Part shown: positions 26,335-33,517 of the stretch, piece by piece | Layout of the letters: the number at the start of each line of letters is the position of its first letter | How positions within the stretch are numbered: position 1 is the stretch's first letter | From: an uncultured Eubacteriales bacterium | GTDB taxonomy: Bacteria > Bacillota > Clostridia > UBA1381 | Assembly (NCBI GenBank): GCA_905199755.1 | Contig: CAJKHT010000015.1 | Location: 1-38,707 of the forward strand | Length of the DNA stretch: 38,707 nt | Reading direction: 5' to 3' | Notes under the pieces: model-generated | Database searches by the model: none | What the model was told of the DNA's origin: nothing | What the model saw: the letters and a program-made list of their open reading frames with translations, nothing else | Translations under genes and position numbers: made by a program

Positions 26335-27420
26335 CTATCTCTCCTTTGCGCCCTTTACAAACTCTCTTATATTCTCCGTATAGTACGAATCCTCATCAAT
26401 CACCCGTTTAAGGACTCTTTCGCAGTTTTCTTCAAACTCCGTCTCATTAAATGTACGGTAATATTCGTATATTTTATCCGTTATATTTTCCTCATTTTCC
26501 GGCAGACTTATTCCGAGTCCGTTTTGCATTATAAGCATTCCCGAGAATGTTTCGGAATTGCCGAACATCGGCTTCTTCCTTATCATGCCGTCATAAAATT
26601 TATTTGCCACCGCAGGATAATTCACAAAGTTGTGCGGATAATTATAGCAAATCATATCAAATGAATTCACAATATCCATTTTATCACACTCATTGTATGC
26701 GCCGAACACCTTGACATTAGAATACTTTTTTGCAAAATCCTTTAGCTTTTCAAGGCAATCGCCCGAACCGTGTATATGGAAATCAAATCTTTCGTCATTG
26801 CCGAATTTCTCAACAAATCCGATAAGATATTCGTATTCACGCAGATAGCCGATATATCCCACCGTTATTTTGCCGCTGTTGTTTTTTATGCATTTTTCCG
26901 CACGGTCTCTGTAATAGTCATACTGAAAATTATGCGCAACCGTAAGCTCCTTTTTATCTGTCAGATATTCTTTAAAGCCCGGCGATGATATTGCCGTAAA
27001 CTGTGATTTTTCTATAATCGAATCCACAAATTTTTTGTACGGCTTTATATATTCGTAAGACGTATCTCGGTAATCGAAAAAGTATTTGTTTTTATACTTT
27101 CCGTACAGAATATCTGGCAGCATAACCGCTGTCTGAGTTGTGAGGATAATAAGCTTATCGTATTTTTTTGATTTAATTATACGCTTTGCAAAGCGCCTGA
27201 ATTTAAAAAACGGAATGATTTTTCCCGACAGCCTGCCGTATCTGTCAACCTGCTCCGAAAATGTATAATTGCTGTCATCATCGGGCATTTTTACACCGCT
27301 TCTGTTCCAGTGTACAATTTCATAAGGAACATTTTCCTCATTCATAACAGCTGTATATTTTTTCACAAACGGCGACAGTTCAATCTGCCCCGCATATATA
27401 ATTCCAATCACCCGTTTCAC
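26335..27420 (-). CDS. GT-B fold glycosyltransferase (GT4-like)
   Basis: A 361-residue cytoplasmic protein with two Rossmann-like halves. The C-terminal half has VGYIGYLREYEYLI, HIHGSGD, and NYPAVANKFYDGMIRKKPMF, where the donor-binding Glu region of GT4 enzymes would be. It is more divergent than the neighbouring GT4 and lacks a clean E-x7-E motif (FVNYPAVANKF instead). GTG 27420 overlaps the upstream stop by 4 bases. The donor sugar is unknown. Confidence 0.75.
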   Translation of the reverse strand: MKRVIGIIYAGQIELSPFVKKYTAVMNEENVPYEIVHWNRSGVKMPDDDSNYTFSEQVDRYGRLSGKIIPFFKFRRFAKRIIKSKKYDKLIILTTQTAVMLPDILYGKYKNKYFFDYRDTSYEYIKPYKKFVDSIIEKSQFTAISSPGFKEYLTDKKELTVAHNFQYDYYRDRAEKCIKNNSGKITVGYIGYLREYEYLIGFVEKFGNDERFDFHIHGSGDCLEKLKDFAKKYSNVKVFGAYNECDKMDIVNSFDMICYNYPHNFVNYPAVANKFYDGMIRKKPMFGNSETFSGMLIMQNGLGISLPENEENITDKIYEYYRTFNETEFEENCERVLKRVIDEDSYYTENIREFVKGAKER

Positions 27421-28583
27421 CCCAAAATAATATTATCAAACTCTGAAACCGCCCTGCTGTTATCGCCGTGCGGCAAATATCGCATGCCGTAAAGCTCCTT
27501 CGGATTTTTCAGCAGCCTTTCCAATGCCCGTTCTATTCCCGATTCGGAATTTTCACACACCAAGCCTATCCCCTTATCCGATACAAGTTCCCTTGCCGAT
27601 ACGGTATCGGTTGTAAGTATCGGTGTTCCGAACGCCTCTGCTTCGCCGTAAACCATAGGCGCCGCCTCATCATAAGACGGTACAAGCAGCAAATCCGCCG
27701 TTTTGAAATACGGATAAGGATTTTTAAGGAGTCCGAAAAAAATTATATTTTCCTCCAGTCCGCTGTTTTTACACTCGGCAACGGCTTTTTCGTACAAAGC
27801 ACCGCTGCCCGCAATCCGCCATACAAAATCGTATCCCTTGTTTTTCAGGCTGCCCAAAATTCTTATCGCACGGAATATTCCCTTTTCCTCGCTTATTCTC
27901 GCAGATGTAAAAATATTGATTTTGCCCTCTGTATGCTCCGCCAAAAATTCATCTGCTGCCTTATGCATTTCCTCATAGTTAAAGCAGTTATGCACAGCTG
28001 CGGTTTTATGTACGAGTTCGGGGCAAGCTCTGCCAAAAACATTTTTGCATGACTCCGACACACATGCAATTGCATCAAAATTTTTATAATACTCTCTGTT
28101 GTATTTATTATTGCCGAAATAATGCTCAAAATCGCAATGAACAAAGCTGATTTTTCGTTTTGCGTTCACGCTTTTCACCGTAAATTCATTGCAGCCGCCG
28201 TAAAAATATCTGAATGCCGAATTTTGCATAAAGGAGATTGCCGCATCAAATTCACCGTGAATTTTCTGAAAGCGGCACAGCAAGCCAAACGGAATTTTGC
28301 ACCCGACGGCACGCGTTAAGACCGTCCACACCGAGCGCCACAGCTTTGCGGTCGTTCCCTCCATGTCTGCCTCCGACTGAGACATGCCCATTATACGCGT
28401 GAATTTGTTTCCGCTTATAAGTCTGACACCCGGCGGAATTTCATATTCACCCGAGGGATAAAACAGGAACAACGTCACATCATACTTATCGGATATTTCG
28501 CCGAGCAGATTTACAAGCGAGCGCTGTATTCCGCCCACATGCAGATTATTGCATACAAACAGCAGTTTTTTCTTGTTTTGCAT
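27417..28583 (-). CDS. Family 4 glycosyltransferase
   Basis: A 388-residue GT-B enzyme. The N-terminus LLFVCNNLHVGGIQRSLVNL is the usual acceptor-side glycine loop. The C-terminal domain has TSARISEEKGIFRAI, RIAGSGALYEKA, NIIFFGLLKNPYPYF, and PSYDEAAPMVYGEAEAFGTP, a typical E-x7-E donor-binding region. ATG 28583 follows GAGGAG and lies one base after the preceding stop; a longer start at 28616 would lie inside the upstream gene. Confidence 0.92.
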   Translation of the reverse strand: MQNKKKLLFVCNNLHVGGIQRSLVNLLGEISDKYDVTLFLFYPSGEYEIPPGVRLISGNKFTRIMGMSQSEADMEGTTAKLWRSVWTVLTRAVGCKIPFGLLCRFQKIHGEFDAAISFMQNSAFRYFYGGCNEFTVKSVNAKRKISFVHCDFEHYFGNNKYNREYYKNFDAIACVSESCKNVFGRACPELVHKTAAVHNCFNYEEMHKAADEFLAEHTEGKINIFTSARISEEKGIFRAIRILGSLKNKGYDFVWRIAGSGALYEKAVAECKNSGLEENIIFFGLLKNPYPYFKTADLLLVPSYDEAAPMVYGEAEAFGTPILTTDTVSARELVSDKGIGLVCENSESGIERALERLLKNPKELYGMRYLPHGDNSRAVSEFDNIILG

Positions 28584-28584
28584 T

Positions 28585-29985
28585 TTACTCCTCTTTATTT
28601 TCCCCGGCATTTTCAATGCTGTCCTGTTCCTTTTTATATGCCTTTACAATTTCCAGCGTCAGCGCCACAAGTACCATAACCACCGCTGCAAGCGCCACCG
28701 CAATCATTTCATACAATGCCGCGCTCACATTGTCGTAGCATTTTACTCCCGTAAGCAGAGATATATGCTTTTGCGCACTGTAATCGTTATAATCGTCCAC
28801 GGTGGCTGAAAGTGAGGTATAAAGCTCCATCATTTTCGCCGTTAAGCTTTCTATTTCGTTTTTCACATCTTCCGCAAGCTTTTCATTATTGTCGTTTTCC
28901 GATGATGCTCCCGAGAATATATCTGCAATTTTTTTGCAGTGCATCGCTTCGAGGTAAGAATCATTTGCAGAAATCAGCTGATTTGTATAATTCTCGATTA
29001 ATGTGTCATATGTTGTTTTCGATTCCGTCCGCTGCTTATATTCATCATATACACCGTCAAGAATTGCAAGCTTATCGTCATTCTGGTCGTCACGCCTGTA
29101 ATTATACGCATTCGGGAGCTCCTTGTTTGCATCGGAAAAGGAGTCCATTTTTGTTTTTGTCATCTGCGCCGTTTCCACAAAATTTTTCTGCTTCAGCAGC
29201 GCTTCATTTGACCTTTGCCGATACAATTCAATCAATCTGTCGGGATTTTTGGAGATTTTTCCTTCATATATCTCGGCATAAAGCGATGGAATATCACTTT
29301 CTTTCAGATGCTCATATTTGTAAATAAGATCCTGGAATGAATATCCCGTACCTGTCGAACGAAAGTTCTTATCTGCCTCCTTGTATTTTCCCAAGTTTTC
29401 TATAATTTCTTTTATATTATCCTCAAGTATTTCGGTCGCTTCTATATAATCATAATTTTCAAAATTGTTATCGGCAAGCGAATTGTTTATTGCCGCAAAT
29501 TTATTGTATGACTCGGAGTAGTAATCAATATACTTAAATGTCAGTGTCTCCAGAAGCTCTCTGACCTTATATGCCATCTGATTTCTTTTTCCGTAATACG
29601 ACACAATAAAGGTATCCGGGTTATACTCGTATTCCTCGCCGTCCTTTGCTTTTGCAGCCTGCAGCTCCTGCACCGCGGCGGGAGTAATCGAAGTTACCTC
29701 TATTTTCCTTCTCAGAGTCTCGACGCTGTCCTTTAAATCCAGCTCATTTATAACATTCTGCAGCACCTCGGGAGACGCAATCTGATATTGATCAAATGCA
29801 CTGCCGTCCGGGAACTTGCCATCGGATATTTCGGCGTCATTATATTTTATAATAACCTTTCCGACGCTCGTCTGAATTGTATTCACATAAAAGCGTGCCG
29901 CAAAAAAAACCAGAATTATCACCGCAATTATTCTGTATTTCCATTTCAGTAAATATTTAAAAATATCAGTCAGCTTCAGATTCAT
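28585..29985 (-). CDS. Wzz-like polysaccharide chain-length (co-polymerase) protein, copy 2
   Basis: A 466-residue membrane protein with the Wzz layout. There is one N-terminal transmembrane helix (about 18-36, RIIAVIILVFFAARFYV), a large ~380-residue outer domain rich in charged and helical coiled-coil-like segments, and a second helix near the C-terminus (MIAVALAAVVMVLVALTL) followed by a short acidic tail. No kinase domain or Tyr-rich tail is present. ATG 29985 has AAGGAGA 9 bases upstream; the earlier start at 30033 lies inside the neighbour. It resembles the adjacent copy in size, topology and several stretches (NYDYIEATEILEDN against NHDYDEVCETLTDN), so a tandem duplication is likely. 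Confidence 0.8.
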   Translation of the reverse strand: MNLKLTDIFKYLLKWKYRIIAVIILVFFAARFYVNTIQTSVGKVIIKYNDAEISDGKFPDGSAFDQYQIASPEVLQNVINELDLKDSVETLRRKIEVTSITPAAVQELQAAKAKDGEEYEYNPDTFIVSYYGKRNQMAYKVRELLETLTFKYIDYYSESYNKFAAINNSLADNNFENYDYIEATEILEDNIKEIIENLGKYKEADKNFRSTGTGYSFQDLIYKYEHLKESDIPSLYAEIYEGKISKNPDRLIELYRQRSNEALLKQKNFVETAQMTKTKMDSFSDANKELPNAYNYRRDDQNDDKLAILDGVYDEYKQRTESKTTYDTLIENYTNQLISANDSYLEAMHCKKIADIFSGASSENDNNEKLAEDVKNEIESLTAKMMELYTSLSATVDDYNDYSAQKHISLLTGVKCYDNVSAALYEMIAVALAAVVMVLVALTLEIVKAYKKEQDSIENAGENKEE

Positions 29986-31342
29986 TTTCTGTATTCTCCT
30001 TATTTGCCAATCTAAGCAAAACGCGCTTTGCAACCCTCAAAAGCCTTATTCCCGCAACCGCTGTAATCGAAAAGAGTATGATATACTTTATCCATGGAAG
30101 CGGAGACAGGGTAAATTTTTCCGACGGAACAACGGTGAGATAATTATTGTTCTTTTTTGCAATGTATTCATCATCGGTTCTTATGGCCAGATCCGAAATA
30201 TCTTTCAGCTTGCTTTTAATTTCCTCTATCATCTTATCCGCGGTTTCGTGCATTTCATCGGTGGATTCCGCCGCATTTGCAAACTTATCGTATTTATCCT
30301 GATAATCGTCAATCGTTTTCTTCACATCGGCAGCCTGCTTGCCGTTTTTGTAAGACATTTTCGATAAATTGTCTATACCTGTTTTTGTACGGCTCATATA
30401 AAATTCGTTTTCATCATCGATTGTCGGAACAAAAGCCACCCCCGAAATCCGCGCGTCATATATTTTCAGTGACGAATTTGAAATATCGGAGGCGCCGTTC
30501 AGGTAATCATAATTTCTCGATTCGCTGTCAATAAGGTATTTTTTCTTGTTAAGAAACATGTTTTTGTCCTTTGACACCTGATTCTGCTGAATATAAGCAC
30601 TCAGCTTTTCGATATTTATATCACGTATATTAACAAGCGATGTAATTAAATCGGAATATCGGCGTCCCGTGTCATTCGAAACGAAATCCACACCCTTTTC
30701 CTGCTGCTGTCCGAGGTAGTTAATCATTGAATTGACATTATCGGTCAGTGTTTCGCAAACCTCATCATAATCGTGATTATCATAATCGTCACCGTCATTA
30801 AACTCAAGCACGGTGTTCTTATCGGAATACGCATTTCCGAAAAATTCCTTATAGCTGTCGGCAAGCGCATTCAGAAAATCATTCGTATAATTTTTTCCGA
30901 ATTTCTTTTTCTGACTGTAATATACCACAAATTCCGCCGGTGTATATGAATAGCTTTCACCGTTTGAAATAGATGAAACGGTCTTGTCAACGGAGGATTT
31001 CGGCATTTTTGCGTCTATTGTAATCCGCGGCTTTACATTCTCTATCGTGAGATTTGGGTCTCCCGTCTTTTTTATCGCCGCTTCTATAACCTCATCCGAC
31101 TTAATTTGACTTATGTCAAATCTGCCCTGTGACGGAGTGAGTCCGTGCTGCGCACCGTCATAATTGAGCGAAATCTCGATTGAGCGGTAATGCGCGTTCT
31201 TTATTGCATTAAGCCCGGTCAGTGCAGTTGCAAAAACCACTGCTGCGGCAATCACCGCAATTGTCTGCCGCAGAGTAATGGCACATATTTTCTTTAAGTA
31301 CATCACAAGCTTTTCAGTCAGCACACGTATCGAGTGTTTCAT
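29966..31342 (-). CDS. Wzz-like polysaccharide chain-length (co-polymerase) protein, copy 1
   Basis: A 458-residue membrane protein with a helix at about 28-47 (IAVIAAAVVFATALTGLNAI), a long outer domain, and a C-terminal helix (YIILFSITAVAGIRLL) with a basic-acidic tail. Repeated features shared with copy 2 include an SYSYTPAEFVVYYSQKKKF-like strand that corresponds to EYEYNPDTFIVSYYGKRNQ. The usual proline-rich motif before the second helix is present as SPLPW. It overlaps the Wzy gene by 29 bases and copy 2 by 20. Two co-polymerases without a partner tyrosine kinase is unusual for a Firmicutes cluster. Confidence 0.8.
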   Translation of the reverse strand: MKHSIRVLTEKLVMYLKKICAITLRQTIAVIAAAVVFATALTGLNAIKNAHYRSIEISLNYDGAQHGLTPSQGRFDISQIKSDEVIEAAIKKTGDPNLTIENVKPRITIDAKMPKSSVDKTVSSISNGESYSYTPAEFVVYYSQKKKFGKNYTNDFLNALADSYKEFFGNAYSDKNTVLEFNDGDDYDNHDYDEVCETLTDNVNSMINYLGQQQEKGVDFVSNDTGRRYSDLITSLVNIRDINIEKLSAYIQQNQVSKDKNMFLNKKKYLIDSESRNYDYLNGASDISNSSLKIYDARISGVAFVPTIDDENEFYMSRTKTGIDNLSKMSYKNGKQAADVKKTIDDYQDKYDKFANAAESTDEMHETADKMIEEIKSKLKDISDLAIRTDDEYIAKKNNNYLTVVPSEKFTLSPLPWIKYIILFSITAVAGIRLLRVAKRVLLRLANKENTENESEAD

Positions 31343-32540
31343 TTATCCGTTTTCCCCTTTCTTTCACAGCTTCCTGAGTTTCAAAAGTCATGGCACACAT
31401 TATAACAATATTTATATACGGCTTAAAGACGTAAAACGTCAGCGACAGCGACAGTGCCATTACCGCCGCAAAAGCACACGCAAATTCGGGATTTTTACGT
31501 ATATTTCTGAAAAAACACAATGCCACAAACAGCAAAAACAAGCTCAGACCTATAATTCCCTGGTCTGCAAAAACCTGAATAAACTGATTATGCGCCCATC
31601 TTGCCGAAAGTCCCAGTCCCGAATTTTCCATTGCATCGGCTGTTGAATACAGACCGCCGCCATGAATCATGCGTTCCGGCTTTTCTGCGGTATATTCAAT
31701 AAGATACTTCCATATTTCAAACCTGCCCGATCCTTTATCCTCCGCAACACGTTCCACCGAATATCGTTCCTGCACGGTCTGCGGCAGCAGCGGAAATACC
31801 ACCTGCACAACAAACAGCGCACATATCATTCCGCCGGCAATCAGCGCGATTTTACTCTTAAGGCTTTTTATTCCCAGCAGCACAAACAGCGCAATTCCCG
31901 CAATGATGCCTATAAGACCGCCTCTCGAGCCGGTTTTAAGCACCGCATATAAAGTGAGCAGCAAAAGCACAACATACAACGGCGTCAGCTTTGACCTGTT
32001 CAGAATACGCTTTATGTATATCATAATCGACATGATAAAGTATCCGCAAAACTGATTCGGATCCTCGTAAAAGCCCAATATAAAAACAGCGGTTCTTCCC
32101 TCGTCAAACATTTCTCTTGTACTGAACAATCCGAAATACAGCGATATTATACCAACGGCTATCCACGTTTTTTCCATGAAATCCCTTTCGGTGGAATTAT
32201 AAACACGCATTGACATAAGAACTATCGCAGCACATGTCAGTACCATATCCTTTGTCATTGTCTGCGAGGTTTCTGTATTTAAAAGCAGCAGCTCCCACAC
32301 GGTATATGCGGTATACAGTACATATACACCCTGAATTGCATTAAATCTTATAGGCTTGCTTTCACCGAAGAAAAGCTTATAAAAGAGTATCAGTATCACA
32401 GGTATGGTAACCGCTTTTAAAAGAGAGCCTACCGGAGTTTCAACTATGGTTCCCGGCAAAAACACGAGATACAGGCATACTGCCAGACAGTCCGGACTTA
32501 TTTCGCCGAAGTACCGCTTTATTTTCTGCACCGCCGCCAT
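31314..32540 (-). CDS. Wzy-type O-antigen/polysaccharide polymerase (ligase family)
   Basis: A 408-residue polytopic membrane protein with about 10-12 helices, the Wzy_C signature loop KTGSRGGLIGIIAG, and the downstream AHNQFIQVFADQGIIGLSLF, both typical of O-antigen ligase/polymerase family members. It would join lipid-linked repeat units into long chains. ATG 32540 has GAGGAGG just upstream. It is the first gene after the c-di-GMP riboswitch and its terminator, so the whole first polysaccharide segment is expected to be gated by that RNA. Confidence 0.9.
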   Translation of the reverse strand: MAAVQKIKRYFGEISPDCLAVCLYLVFLPGTIVETPVGSLLKAVTIPVILILFYKLFFGESKPIRFNAIQGVYVLYTAYTVWELLLLNTETSQTMTKDMVLTCAAIVLMSMRVYNSTERDFMEKTWIAVGIISLYFGLFSTREMFDEGRTAVFILGFYEDPNQFCGYFIMSIMIYIKRILNRSKLTPLYVVLLLLTLYAVLKTGSRGGLIGIIAGIALFVLLGIKSLKSKIALIAGGMICALFVVQVVFPLLPQTVQERYSVERVAEDKGSGRFEIWKYLIEYTAEKPERMIHGGGLYSTADAMENSGLGLSARWAHNQFIQVFADQGIIGLSLFLLFVALCFFRNIRKNPEFACAFAAVMALSLSLTFYVFKPYINIVIMCAMTFETQEAVKERGKRINETLDTCAD

Positions 32541-32568
32541 AGCTCCTCCTCTTTTCTTCGCATAATAT

Positions 32569-32604
32569 GTATAAAAATAACCGCATTAAATAAACCAATG
32601 CGGT
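32569..32604 (-). terminator. Terminator of the first riboswitch's expression platform
   Basis: On the minus strand ACCGCATT (32597-32604) pairs with AATGCGGT (32580-32587) around a 9-base loop, followed by TATTTTTATA. It lies between the aptamer and the Wzy start codon, with the ribosome binding site just beyond, the typical place for a transcription-control switch. AACCG within the aptamer (32617-32621) can alternatively pair with the CGGTT of the terminator's 3' side (32579-32583). Confidence 0.85.
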
Positions 32605-32606
32605 CA

Positions 32607-32675
32607 GTCAATCATACGGTTTTTCCGCTTAGACACTTAACTTTGCGTCCCTGCCTTTCGACAGGTTTGCCAATT
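32607..32675 (-). promoter_or_regulatory. c-di-GMP-I (GEMM) riboswitch before the polysaccharide genes
   Basis: Minus-strand core: TTGGCAAACC (32664-32673), a P2 stem with GAAA tetraloop (CCTGTCGAAAGGCAGG), GGGACGCAAAG, and a receptor stem TCTAAGCGG...CCGTATGAT. All the highly conserved positions of the class I c-di-GMP aptamer are present. The aptamer begins almost at the expected transcript start, and a terminator follows directly. Confidence 0.93.
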
Positions 32676-32678
32676 TAG

Positions 32679-32707
32679 ATTATATCATATAAATTTACAA
32701 AGGTCAA
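32679..32707 (-). promoter_or_regulatory. Promoter of the polysaccharide gene block
   Basis: TTGACC (32702-32707), a 17 bp spacer and TATAAT (32679-32684) on the minus strand. It sits 35 bases after the stop of the small radical SAM gene with no terminator between, so some read-through from that gene is possible. Confidence 0.88.
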
Positions 32708-32741
32708 TACCTGCCGTTTCAAAACCAACAAGTGCTTTTTC

Positions 32742-33341
32742 TTATTCAAACGGACGTATTCTGTAGGTTACGCCGAGTTTTTTACAGATTTTGGCACACT
32801 CTTTCTCTTCCTCTGCGGTGAGTGTGGTGGAAACGGTTGTAAGCACCGTCTTTTTAACATATTTTTTTACATTTTCCGCAAATTTCAGCATTGCGTCAAA
32901 AGCTTCAATTCCGAATTTATTTCTTGTAAGCTCATAATAGCGTGTTTTATTCGGAGTATTCAGGCTGATTGACACAACATCAATCTTTCCCTCATAGTCG
33001 GGAGACGTATTTTTGTTCCATATTAAATCCGATAAGCCGTTCGTGTTGATTCTTGTGGGCAGATTATAGTTCTTCTTCACAAATTCAGCCACTTCAAGCA
33101 CATCATACAGACGTTCCGACGGTTCACCGAAGCCGCAGAATACCACTTCTTCATATTTTGACATATCGAATTTTGCAAATTCCGCCTTAACCTCGTCCAC
33201 ACTCGGTTCACGCTCCAGCCAAAGGCTGCCCGAGCCGTTCATTTCGTCCTTTTCCTGTCTCAGACAGAACGTGCAGCGGCACGGACATTTATTTGTCATA
33301 TTCACATACAAGCCATTATGCACTTCATATAATATTACCAT
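32742..33341 (-). CDS. Small radical SAM protein (TatD-associated type)
   Basis: A 199-residue protein beginning MVILYEVHNGLYVNMTNKCP and carrying the iron-sulfur motif KCPCRCTFCLR (Cx3Cx2C). The SAM-binding GFGEPSERL and later RINTNGLSDL are standard radical SAM strand motifs. The short size and the start fit the TatD-associated radical SAM family, whose substrate is unknown. No tatD gene is visible here. ATG 33341 follows AGGGTGA; a GTG three codons earlier (33350) is the alternative. A TATAAT-like -10 lies about 35 bases upstream, without a good -35. Confidence 0.82.
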   Translation of the reverse strand: MVILYEVHNGLYVNMTNKCPCRCTFCLRQEKDEMNGSGSLWLEREPSVDEVKAEFAKFDMSKYEEVVFCGFGEPSERLYDVLEVAEFVKKNYNLPTRINTNGLSDLIWNKNTSPDYEGKIDVVSISLNTPNKTRYYELTRNKFGIEAFDAMLKFAENVKKYVKKTVLTTVSTTLTAEEEKECAKICKKLGVTYRIRPFE

Positions 33342-33476
33342 TGCTTTCACCCTATATCAGTTTAGTATATTTACTTATTATTATAACATGTTTTGCACCA
33401 AATATAAAATCTCAATACTTTACAAAAAAGCGGCATTTCACCGAGAAAAATATGTTGAAATTTGATATATTAAAGC

Positions 33477-33516
33477 AAAGCAGAAAGCCTACATAAAAAG
33501 CTTTCTGCTTTAATTT
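33477..33516 (-). terminator. Probable terminator of carAB (bidirectional stem)
   Basis: AAAGCAGAAAGC (33477-33488) pairs perfectly with GCTTTCTGCTTT (33500-33511). The plus strand is followed by TAATTTTTT; the minus strand, the direction needed for carB, has only a weak T-rich run. No other gene is visible between 33350 and 33518. Confidence 0.6.
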
Positions 33517-33517
33517 T

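Noticed and set aside
27468..28052. A 194-residue open frame on the plus strand opposite the family 4 glycosyltransferase
   Set aside because: Antisense shadow with Arg/Cys/Tyr-rich composition and no recognisable domain.
33351..33517. Possible small gene between carB and the radical SAM gene
   Set aside because: Short frames there lack ribosome binding sites and overlap the terminator stem.
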